Shown here one piece after another: positions 1 to 5,499 of a DNA stretch of 9,979 nucleotides (its first letter is position 1; each line of letters begins with the position of its first letter). The translations under genes and the position numbers were made by a program. Origin of the DNA: Desulfurococcales archaeon (lineage in GTDB: Archaea > Thermoproteota > Thermoprotei_A > Sulfolobales > NBVN01); NCBI GenBank assembly GCA_021158735.1, contig JAGGUC010000076.1, positions 1 to 9,979 of the forward strand. Reading direction: 5' to 3'. Below the pieces are notes generated by a model. The model was not told the DNA's origin. It made no database searches and worked only from the letters and a program-made list of their open reading frames with translations.

Positions 1-157
1 AGCTTAAGTACGTGCGGAGGGGTATTAGAACACCGCCTTGAAAACCTGTGTCAACTATTAATTCAATACCTAAACTCTTACCATTAGAGGGATTCTGCAG
101 AATTGCTTCGACTATAGGCTGATAGTTTAATACAGTATTTTTGAAGTGAGCTTTCAA
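1..157 (-). CDS. Retropepsin-like (clan AA) aspartic protease, N-terminal part only
   Basis: About 52 codons are visible before the gene leaves the window at its left edge. The reading contains IVDTGFQGGVLIP (roughly residues 34-46). This matches the catalytic hydrophobic-Asp-Thr-Gly loop of retropepsin-like aspartic proteases, so Asp36 is the likely catalytic residue of one half-site; such proteins act as homodimers. The start is taken as TTG at 157-155, because GGTGATC (168-162), a perfect archaeal Shine-Dalgarno motif, lies 4 nt before it and there is no ATG or GTG nearby. The gene follows the RHH protein by 6 nt in the same reading frame, so the two are almost certainly cotranscribed and translationally coupled. 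The substrate is unknown. From memory, such proteases are often beside small DUF5678-type proteins in archaea. The family call is firm on the DTG motif, but the remaining domain is out of view. Confidence 0.72.
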   Translation of the reverse strand, partial: MKAHFKNTVLNYQPIVEAILQNPSNGKSLGIELIVDTGFQGGVLIPLRTYLS

Positions 158-161
158 GCGC

Positions 162-168
162 GATCACC
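162..168 (-). promoter_or_regulatory. Shine-Dalgarno GGTGATC overlapping the RHH gene stop codon
   Basis: On the minus strand GGTGATC contains the TGA stop (166-164) of the upstream gene and is 4 nt before the TTG start of the protease-like gene. It is complementary to the GATCACC near the 3' end of archaeal 16S rRNA. It decides the choice of the TTG start and implies coupled translation. Confidence 0.6.
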
Positions 169-569
169 ACGGGAACCCTAATTCTATTTCTTCAACCTCT
201 TCCTTATATGGTAGCTTAACTATTAGTCCGTGATCTCTGCAGGCGTCCTTAGACTTTGAGAGGGCTTCATCATAGCTTCTAAAAACTCCTACTAGCCTGC
301 TGTCACATGCGAGGGCATAGCCACTCCTATATTTCCCAGCTGACTTGTTAATCTCCTCAGTGAGAGTCTTCAAGTTCTCCTCATATTGCTGCTCAAGCTT
401 TATCCAGAGGTAGACCTCTTCGTAGTCACCCCTACTCTTCATCCACTGGCGGAGAGCCTCCTCTACAATAGATGCTATGGTTCTACCTTCTAAGGAAGCA
501 TATGTCTTAACAAGTTCTGTATAGTTCCTCGTCAAAATTCTTAATAGCTACTAACTTAGTTCTCTTCAA
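164..569 (-). CDS. Ribbon-helix-helix protein with DUF5678-like C-terminal part, apparently frameshifted
   Basis: The open frame from TTG 535 gives 123 residues. Residues 6-34 resemble the two helices of an RHH (CopG/Arc-type) DNA-binding domain (ELVKTYASLEGRTIASIVEEA). The DNA-contacting beta strand that normally precedes them is missing from this frame. It is found one frame over: codons 569-519 read LKRTKLVAIKNFDEELY, a good RHH strand plus start of helix 1, before that frame stops at 509-507. Joining the two by skipping one base near 518 gives a 134-residue protein of normal RHH layout. A charged linker follows (DYEEVYLWIKLEQQYEENLK). The C-terminal 55 residues (SGYALACDSRLVGVFRSYDEAL...) resemble DUF5678. 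The gene sits just before a retropepsin-like protease. It is likely a DNA-binding partner or autoregulator of that pair. Whether the shift is a mutation, a sequencing error or programmed cannot be told here. Confidence 0.6.
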
Positions 570-612
570 TACATCATATTCCCCCGCACACTTAACTAAG
601 TAGAAGATTTTA

Positions 613-630
613 ACTAGTTATATAAGTTTA
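613..630 (-). promoter_or_regulatory. TATA-box promoter of the RHH/protease pair
   Basis: The minus strand reads AAACTTATATAACTAG here, with a strong TATA core TTATATAA at 625-618 preceded by an A-rich BRE-like AAA. A start about 25 nt downstream falls near 596, giving a roughly 27-nt leader to the TTG at 569. This supports transcription starting upstream of the out-of-frame N-terminal segment rather than at TTG 535. Confidence 0.6.
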
Positions 631-724
631 ACCAAGCTAACATACTAACCTAAGGCTTCAGGATAAAGGCTCAGCTATTAAGAGTTAGAAATGCTCGCCT
701 TCTAAGTTAGGTGTAGGTGGGTAG

Positions 725-774
725 TCAGGCGAAAACTTCTTCGTCATTAATATTCAGTCAGGAGCCCTCATTAC
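725..774 (-). ncRNA. Candidate C/D box guide sRNA behind moaD
   Basis: Minus-strand order: C-like box GTAATGA (774-768, one mismatch to RTGATGA), 10-nt guide (767-758), D' CTGA (757-754), 6-nt spacer, C' ATGACGA (747-741, one mismatch), 12-nt guide AGAAGTTTTCGC (740-729), D CTGA (728-725). Total 50 nt, the usual archaeal size. The C-box mismatch (G to A at position 3) would weaken the kink-turn, and no clear TATA box lies 25-30 nt upstream, so it would have to be processed from the moaD transcript whose stop codon is 12 nt away. Tentative; the better candidate at 4510-4559 has the same layout. Confidence 0.27.
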
Positions 775-785
775 TTAATCTTCAA

Positions 786-1043
786 CTAACCTCCGGATAC
801 AGGAGGTAGGAATGATACTTCATCTCTATCCTTAACTTCATCATCCGGCAGCACGTTAATGCCATTGACAAGCATTAGTATTGGCACGTTCTCCTCAACT
901 TCTCTGAACTTTGGGTACTTAGATCTAATGTACTCTAGGACATCCTTAACCTTAACTTTCTCCCCACTTAGGTCGATTACTAACTCCTTAGTGCCTACGG
1001 CATCCGCAAATACAGCAAATAATTTAACTTTCACCTTTACCAT
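786..1043 (-). CDS. moaD: MoaD/ThiS-family ubiquitin-like sulfur-carrier protein
   Basis: A small beta-grasp protein of 85 residues (88 from the upstream ATG at 1052). It starts VKVKVKLFAVFADAVG, has the central DVLEYIRSKYPKF helix and the VLVNG-like ILMLVNGINV and DEVSFLPPVSGG strands, and ends in the diagnostic Gly-Gly. In this family the C-terminal glycine is adenylated by an E1-like enzyme and then thiocarboxylated. It donates sulfur to molybdopterin/tungstopterin synthesis (with MoaE) or, in archaea, to tRNA thiolation or protein conjugation (SAMP-like). ATG 1043 is preferred because GGAGATGAG (1056-1048), a near-perfect Shine-Dalgarno motif, ends 4 nt before it, whereas it overlaps ATG 1052. 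It follows the E1-like gene with a gap of 46 nt (37 from ATG 1052), so the pair is an operon. The exact role (MoCo or tRNA thiolation) cannot be separated by sequence. Confidence 0.88.
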   Translation of the reverse strand: MVKVKVKLFAVFADAVGTKELVIDLSGEKVKVKDVLEYIRSKYPKFREVEENVPILMLVNGINVLPDDEVKDRDEVSFLPPVSGG

Positions 1044-1047
1044 AATA

Positions 1048-1056
1048 CTCATCTCC
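1048..1056 (-). promoter_or_regulatory. Shine-Dalgarno of moaD
   Basis: GGAGATGAG on the minus strand is 4 nt before ATG 1043 but contains the other ATG candidate (1052). It favours the shorter MoaD. Confidence 0.5.
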
Positions 1057-1089
1057 GAACCTAAGTAGGAGTGTAACTTAATTTAATTT

Positions 1090-1896
1090 TCACTGCTGCA
1101 TTGCTGGGTTGCCGCAGGCTGGGCAGTTCTTTCTTCTACTTACCTCGATTGTGGTGAAGGTTGTCGTAGTGCCATCAAATATCAGCAACTTACCTATGAG
1201 AGGCCTCCCGTGCCCTGTAATCAGCTTTATTACCTCCTGAGCTTGGAGAGTGGCTAGTATAGCTGGCGTTGTCCCTAGTACTGGGAAGGTTCCTGATTTA
1301 GGCTTAGTTCCTGCTGAGGGCACTATACATTGTAGGCACGGTGACTCGTGGGGAATGATTACGGTTAGTTGCCCGTACATTCCATGTACTCCTGCATGAA
1401 CGAAGGGCTTGCCCAGCTCCACGCACGCCTTATTAATAATCATCCTAGTTCCCCAGTTGTCGAGTCCGTCAACAACTACGTCAGCCTCCTTAATTATGTC
1501 GTACACGCTCTCTTCATTAACCTCTACAGCTAAACCCTCAACATCTACTTCGGGATTGAGTTCCCTTAACTTCTCAGCAGCTGACCTAACCTTAAGCTTT
1601 CCGATATCACGTGTCCAGTGAAGTACTTGTCTATTTAGGTTATCCAGCTCAACTACGTCCTTATCAACTAAGATTAATCTTCCAACACCAGCAGCCGTCA
1701 GGTAAGTGGATGACGCACTACCTAAGCCACCAACACCAACAACTACTACCCGTGCCGACTTAAGCTTCTTTTGACCCTCCTCCCCGAATATCATTATCTG
1801 TCTACTGTACCTTATCTTCTCCTCCTTACTCAGGGTAGAGGCATTAACAGAGCTTATTTCTGGATGCATGCAGCAACAACCAAGATTAATTACCAA
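1090..1896 (-). CDS. moeB: E1-like MoeB/ThiF/HesA-family adenylyltransferase
   Basis: 268 residues from TTG 1896. It carries the Rossmann ATP site GVGGLGS (54-60), VDKD (78-80 region), the NLNRQ motif (86-90), the catalytic-magnesium region DGLDNW (143-148) and two CxxC zinc knuckles, CLQC (187-190) and CPAC (258-261). It should adenylate the C-terminal glycine of the MoaD-like partner encoded directly downstream. The crossover loop reads KPKSGTFPVLGTTPA (198-212). By my alignment Ser201 occupies the position of the catalytic cysteine of ThiF and UbaA, and no other cysteine lies in that loop, so a thioester or acyl-persulfide step is unlikely. This suits a MoeB-like activity. ATG 1869 (MHPEISS, 259 aa) is an equally good start: a TATA-like TATTAA at 1914-1909 would place the transcript start near 1886, and the CCC run at residues 7-9 would then be untranslated. 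No rhodanese domain is fused. Confidence 0.88.
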   Translation of the reverse strand: MVINLGCCCMHPEISSVNASTLSKEEKIRYSRQIMIFGEEGQKKLKSARVVVVGVGGLGSASSTYLTAAGVGRLILVDKDVVELDNLNRQVLHWTRDIGKLKVRSAAEKLRELNPEVDVEGLAVEVNEESVYDIIKEADVVVDGLDNWGTRMIINKACVELGKPFVHAGVHGMYGQLTVIIPHESPCLQCIVPSAGTKPKSGTFPVLGTTPAILATLQAQEVIKLITGHGRPLIGKLLIFDGTTTTFTTIEVSRRKNCPACGNPAMQQ

Positions 1897-1946
1897 GATC
1901 CATAATAACTTAATACTCAGGGTACCAGTGCTAAGAAAATGAATAT

Positions 1947-2813
1947 TCAGGAGTAAATTGAGTGCTTCTCTACGAGTACCTGAGTTTCCTCCTCAGGCTT
2001 AATCTTAATTTTAATGAAGTAGTATGTTCCATTAGGTAGTTCATCCCACTTACTCAGTGATTTAGGTCTGTATTCATTAAAATCCACTAAGGTTGATGAG
2101 GTGAATATAATGCTGCCGCCACTTACCCTAGCTGAGTACATTTTGTAGTAAGTACGGTGCTCACTAGGTAGTTGCTTCCTGTAGCTACTGCCGAAGACAG
2201 CTATTACTAAGTCTTCACTAATTACTGCTATTCCTAAGTTGAGTGCCGTCTTAGTATACTTACTTAACTCCCTGATTGCACTAATACTTACATCATTGCC
2301 GATTAAGTCAGCTAGTCTGAGCGTCAGTAGGTAGGTATCGCTGTACTTTTCGATGACTTCATCCGATAGCCTGTGACTTAAGTCCTTAGCCAGCCTATCC
2401 TTGTCCACAGAACCATTATGCATTAGAATTAATCTAGAGCCGCTTCTCGTCTGCGTCTCAAAGGGCTGTACTGAGAAATAGTTTAGAGGCATCCCCCTGG
2501 AACCTGCTCTAGCGTGGATGAGGTCTACTGTGATTGGGTCACAGTACTTCAGTAGCTCGGGCTCCGGAAGCGGCTGGTTGGGCTTATCCACGAATATAGG
2601 GCTCAGGCTCTTATACATGTAGAGGGCTTTCCTGCCTGAACTAACGAATATGGTTGCCCTCCCCCACCCATCCCTATGTGAGTGCCTGCCTGCCCCGAAG
2701 GCTCTTACAGCGTGGGGGTCATACTCCGAAGACCCTACCAGCCCCTTAATTAGCTCACTGTAGTACTGCCTGAGTTCTGAGTACCTCCCCACGGAACCCA
2801 ATATCCTGCACAT
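1947..2813 (-). CDS. Class-II glutamine amidotransferase-like protein (Gn_AT_II/GATase_4)
   Basis: From ATG 2813 the protein is 288 residues beginning MCRILG. Removal of Met exposes the N-terminal cysteine nucleophile required by this Ntn-hydrolase family. An in-frame GTG at 2822 would bury the cysteine and is rejected. Family motifs follow: HSHRDGWG (about residues 44-51), LIHARAGSRG (about 98-107) binding the glutamine carboxylate, and the oxyanion-loop LMHNGS (about 129-134). There is no synthase, phosphoribosyltransferase or sugar-isomerase domain, so it is a stand-alone glutaminase module of the YafJ/EgtC-like type, releasing ammonia from glutamine or a gamma-glutamyl compound. The physiological substrate is not known. 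Its own TATA box is 24 bp upstream of the ATG, suggesting a leaderless mRNA, and it is 47 nt after the amidohydrolase stop. Confidence 0.85.
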   Translation of the reverse strand: MCRILGSVGRYSELRQYYSELIKGLVGSSEYDPHAVRAFGAGRHSHRDGWGRATIFVSSGRKALYMYKSLSPIFVDKPNQPLPEPELLKYCDPITVDLIHARAGSRGMPLNYFSVQPFETQTRSGSRLILMHNGSVDKDRLAKDLSHRLSDEVIEKYSDTYLLTLRLADLIGNDVSISAIRELSKYTKTALNLGIAVISEDLVIAVFGSSYRKQLPSEHRTYYKMYSARVSGGSIIFTSSTLVDFNEYRPKSLSKWDELPNGTYYFIKIKIKPEEETQVLVEKHSIYS

Positions 2814-2833
2814 GACCCACACCAGTACTGAGG

Positions 2834-2840
2834 TTTTAAA
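2834..2840 (-). promoter_or_regulatory. TATA box of the amidotransferase gene (leaderless)
   Basis: TTTAAAA on the minus strand is centred about 24 bp upstream of the ATG at 2813, so the transcript should start at or next to the initiation codon. A perfect 8-bp palindrome CAGTACTG (2823-2830) lies between TATA and start and could be an operator, though this tetranucleotide is common in the window. Confidence 0.5.
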
Positions 2841-2860
2841 CTACTGTACTATCCCCGGCT

Positions 2861-4453
2861 TTACTCAATATCTATTTCTCCTGAGGAGTAGGTGAGTTCC
2901 CCGCCCACTAAGGTTGCTAGCACCCTAATGTCCTTCAGTTCCTTAGGGCTCACTCCGAGAGGGTCTTCATTAATTACTATTAGGTCGGCGTATCTACCTG
3001 GCTCCAGTGTGCCGACCTCGTCCTCACTATGCAGTAACTGCGCTGAACCGTATGTGTAGTGGTGCAGCACGTCAGCAACATCAAGTACTTCATTAGGGCT
3101 GTATTCATAAAGCCTCAACCCCTCAAAGGCTCCCCTAGTCACTGCAGCGTAGACAGTCTCCCAAGGATTGATGGGCTCTACCGGGGCATCTGTTGAGATA
3201 CCCACTCCCACTCCTGAGTCAATTAATGACTTGAAGGGATATATCCAGGATGCCCTCTCAGAACCTACTCTGTCAATAACCCACCAGTCAGTAATTACGA
3301 AGTGTGGCTGGATCGCTGCTGCAGCACCTAACTCGGCCAGCTTCTTAATCTGCTCAGGCCTAATCACTGAGGCATGCTCCACCCGGTGTCTTAATGCCTT
3401 AACATGCCTCCGAACACTACTGTACGCCCTCAGCACTAGGTCGATTGCTCCATCACCTATTGCGTGAGTAGCTACCTGAAGACCTGCCTCACTAGCTTCC
3501 TTAATAATTCTGGTTAGTTCCTCCTCATAATGTACAGCCAACCCCTTGGTCGTCGGGTCATCAGTATATGGCCCACTGAGTAGCGCTGTCCTAGCACCTA
3601 AGGAGCCGTCAGCGAACACCTTAATACCCAGTACCTTCAGTGCGGGGCTACCGAACCCGCACCTAATACCCAGTGTTTTCAAGTAGGGGAGTAGCTCTTG
3701 ATTAAGGTATGCCCTCACCCGGGCCTTAAGCCTGCCTATTGAGTCGAGAAGTTGTAAGGCTGATAGTGCTTCAGGACCGCAGCCAGTTAAGCCGACAGTA
3801 GTCACACCATACCTGAGGACGTGGGACACAGCGTCCTCGATGAACTTAAGAATGTCGTGTTCACTGTACTTGATCAGCTTGAGGACTTCATCAAGCCCGG
3901 CCTCCTTAATGATACCTGTCAGCCTGCCCTTTTCATCGACCTCGAAGTACGGTGGCTCAGCCCGTAATCCTGCCTCCTTAACCAGCTCTAAGGCCTTACT
4001 ATTCAGCACTCCCGCATGTCCGCAGACCCTCACAAGAAGTACTGGCCTGTCCGGAATTACCTCATCTATGTCCCACCTGCTGATCCACCTACCCTCGGCA
4101 AACAGCTCCTGATCCCAGCCACGCCCTCTAACCCACTCAGTAGTTGTCCTAGCCGCGAAGTCCTTTAGCAACTCCTTGACCTCAGCTATGGACTTAGCGC
4201 CCCTTAGGTCAAGACTGTTCAGACTTACGCCTAAGCCATCTAAATGTATGTGGGCATCTACGAACCCGGGCATTACTGTTGAGCCGTCTAGGTCAACTAC
4301 CTTGCCGCCAAGTAACTTAGCTATACGTGAGGCTTTCTCTGAGTCTCCTACGTAGTGCACCTTCCCGTCAACTATGGTAACTGCGCTGACTGCCCTAACA
4401 GGTTTAAACTTAACGTAAGCCTTACAGTTAATTAACGATACAACATGGGACAT
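2861..4453 (-). CDS. Amidohydrolase 3 family metal-dependent hydrolase (YtcJ-like)
   Basis: 530 residues, the usual length of YtcJ/AepA/NfdA-type amidohydrolases. An N-terminal beta domain leads into the metal motif PGFVDAHIHLDG (62-73, His68 and His70), then GRGWDQE (110-116), CGHAGVLNS (144-152), the likely carboxylated lysine in GIKVFADGSLGARTA (276-290, Lys278), ATHAIGDGAID (328-338, His330), HRVEHA (356-361, His360) and STDAPVEP (420-427, Asp422). The C-terminal strand GTLEPGRYADLIVI closes the composite beta domain. All metal ligands appear present, so it should be an active cytoplasmic hydrolase of C-N bonds such as an N-acyl amine, amide or cyclic imide. The true substrate is not predictable. 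The ATG at 4453 has no obvious Shine-Dalgarno. ATTAATTT at 4495-4488 could be its TATA box, giving a leader of about 12 nt. It lies downstream of the sRNA gene. Confidence 0.88.
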   Translation of the reverse strand: MSHVVSLINCKAYVKFKPVRAVSAVTIVDGKVHYVGDSEKASRIAKLLGGKVVDLDGSTVMPGFVDAHIHLDGLGVSLNSLDLRGAKSIAEVKELLKDFAARTTTEWVRGRGWDQELFAEGRWISRWDIDEVIPDRPVLLVRVCGHAGVLNSKALELVKEAGLRAEPPYFEVDEKGRLTGIIKEAGLDEVLKLIKYSEHDILKFIEDAVSHVLRYGVTTVGLTGCGPEALSALQLLDSIGRLKARVRAYLNQELLPYLKTLGIRCGFGSPALKVLGIKVFADGSLGARTALLSGPYTDDPTTKGLAVHYEEELTRIIKEASEAGLQVATHAIGDGAIDLVLRAYSSVRRHVKALRHRVEHASVIRPEQIKKLAELGAAAAIQPHFVITDWWVIDRVGSERASWIYPFKSLIDSGVGVGISTDAPVEPINPWETVYAAVTRGAFEGLRLYEYSPNEVLDVADVLHHYTYGSAQLLHSEDEVGTLEPGRYADLIVINEDPLGVSPKELKDIRVLATLVGGELTYSSGEIDIE

Positions 4454-4487
4454 GAAGAGTACCCAATAACTAAAGTGCTGGCAGGGG

Positions 4488-4495
4488 AAATTAAT
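4488..4495 (-). promoter_or_regulatory. Possible TATA box of the amidohydrolase
   Basis: ATTAATTT on the minus strand, centred near 4491, predicts a start near 4466 and a short leader to ATG 4453. It lies between the sRNA D box and the gene, so the sRNA and the hydrolase can be separate transcription units. Confidence 0.35.
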
Positions 4496-4509
4496 GTACT
4501 CGTAGTAAG

Positions 4510-4559
4510 TCAGGGGGTTGAAAAGTCCTCGTAACTCAGGGCAACCGAAAGTTCATCAT
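4510..4559 (-). ncRNA. C/D box guide sRNA (2'-O-methylation guide)
   Basis: Minus-strand order: perfect C box ATGATGA (4559-4553), 13-nt guide ACTTTCGGTTGCC (4552-4540), D' CTGA (4539-4536), 3-nt spacer GTT, C'-like ACGAGGA (4532-4526), 12-nt guide CTTTTCAACCCC (4525-4514), D CTGA (4513-4510). Box order, 12-13-nt guides, 3-nt D'-C' spacer and total of 50 nt match archaeal C/D sRNAs, which assemble with L7Ae, Nop5 and fibrillarin. By the D+5 rule the predicted methylated bases are the U in GGGGUUGAAAAG (D guide) and the second A in GGCAACCGAAAGU (D' guide). I did not identify the target RNA. A TATA box (TTTAATTC, 4591-4584) lies about 29 bp upstream of the C box, as expected for independent transcription. 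The C' box is the weakest element (two mismatches to RTGATGA). Confidence 0.62.
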
Positions 4560-4583
4560 TTCCTGTTCGGTTAAGGTAAGGCC

Positions 4584-4598
4584 GAATTAAAGCTTCAC
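4584..4598 (-). promoter_or_regulatory. TATA box with BRE-like element for the C/D sRNA
   Basis: The minus strand reads GTGAAGC followed by TTTAATTC. The TATA centre (about 4588) predicts a start near 4563, four bases before the C box of the sRNA. Confidence 0.45.
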
Positions 4599-4608
4599 TC
4601 GCATTGAC

Positions 4609-5187
4609 TCAAATTACTGTGGTTATGAGAAGTAAGGATGTCCCGGCCGCTAGGAAGAATATAGCACTCACATACTTGACTAAGGTAAGTGCCTTACGCG
4701 CGCTTAAGTACCTACTAATCAACTTGTTCATCAAAGCAGCTGATGCCGCGTTTACTACTGAGTAAGCTGTTACCGCCCCAGCTAAGGCCGGAACGTAGCC
4801 ATACATGAATGTTAGCGAGAGGAGCGCCAGCTGTGACTTATCACCCAGTTCTGACAGAAGAATAGCCGTGAAGAACAGTGTCAGGGATGTATTCGTCCTA
4901 TTGATGCCTGACTCAGTCTTCGAGATGAGTATGGCTGCCCCGACACCAATAAAGAGTATGGCTGAAATAACCTGTAAGTAAGCTATATTTAAGAACCTAC
5001 TAACTAGCGTGCCCCCTAAGACAACGGGAATATTAGCTAATGTGAAGGCAGCAACTGAAACAGCAACTGTTTTAACGAACTCCCCCCTAGCAGCAGCAAA
5101 TGCCGTGGTAGCTAACATAGTTCTGTCACCGACCTCCGACGCCAACACAGCAGCAACCGACATTAGGTAGCCGCTGAAGTCAATCAA
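4609..5187 (-). CDS. GDT1/TMEM165 (UPF0016) family cation transporter
   Basis: 192 residues with about six hydrophobic segments in two homologous halves. Each half carries the family signature E-x-G-D-[KR]-[ST]: SEVGDRTMLA (residues 17-26) and SELGDKSQLA (112-121), so the ion-binding acidic residues (Glu18, Asp21, Glu113, Asp116) are intact. Characterised relatives move Ca2+ or Mn2+ across membranes, usually in exchange for H+; bacterial MneA-type members export manganese. Here it would sit in the cytoplasmic membrane and control divalent metal levels. The start is TTG 5187: GGGTG at about 5202-5198 is a plausible Shine-Dalgarno and the N-terminal MIDFSGYLMS is typical. ATG 5163 would remove part of helix 1. 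It is transcribed away from the glycosyltransferase gene, so the neighbours give no further hint. Confidence 0.88.
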   Translation of the reverse strand: MIDFSGYLMSVAAVLASEVGDRTMLATTAFAAARGEFVKTVAVSVAAFTLANIPVVLGGTLVSRFLNIAYLQVISAILFIGVGAAILISKTESGINRTNTSLTLFFTAILLSELGDKSQLALLSLTFMYGYVPALAGAVTAYSVVNAASAALMNKLISRYLSARKALTLVKYVSAIFFLAAGTSLLLITTVI

Positions 5188-5424
5188 ACTTTAAGCACCC
5201 TGAAAAACTGAGATCAACCACTTATTTACATTTACATATTCACTGACCTAATTTTCGCTTCCGAGTTCTGGTACTGCCTCATGCATCTAATTACATATTC
5301 AGTATTTTCGAACAAGCATTCTAAGAAATAACTTTATCAAAAATTCAAGCGGTACTGTAGCTTAGGGTAGAAGTACGTGGTTACTGAACTCAACTACTCT
5401 ATCAGGCACGTACCGGTGGAGAAC

Positions 5425-5499
5425 ATGTTGTTAATTATTGATTTTTCGGAACCTTCAGTACCAACTCGTGGTTTCAGGAGGATCTGTAATGTGGAGTAA
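5425..5499 (+). CDS. Possible 24-codon upstream ORF
   Basis: ATG 5425 opens a 24-residue reading (MLLIIDFSEPSVPTRGFRR to ICNVE) ending at TAA 5497-5499. GGTGGAG at 5415-5421 is a modest Shine-Dalgarno. Its end overlaps the start of the next mini-ORF by 11 nt in another frame. It resembles nothing I recognise and may be chance; it matters only because of the chained arrangement with the next ORF and the glycosyltransferase. Confidence 0.15.
   Translation: MLLIIDFSEPSVPTRGFRRICNVE

Noticed and set aside
789..807. Hairpin ACCTCC/GGAGGT at the end of moaD as a terminator
   Set aside because: It arises from the Pro-Pro and Gly-Gly codons of the conserved C-terminus and has no T-run behind it; archaeal termination does not rely on such stems.
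859..1068. Plus-strand ORFs opposite moaD, moeB and the amidohydrolase
   Set aside because: Ser/Thr/Leu-rich antisense readings of well-supported genes with no start signals or recognisable domains.
5350..5416. Possible tRNA gene (terminal complementarity plus a D-loop-like TAGCTTAGGGTAGA)
   Set aside because: No anticodon stem, no T-loop GTTCRAATC, acceptor pairing only 6 bp and no proper arm lengths.
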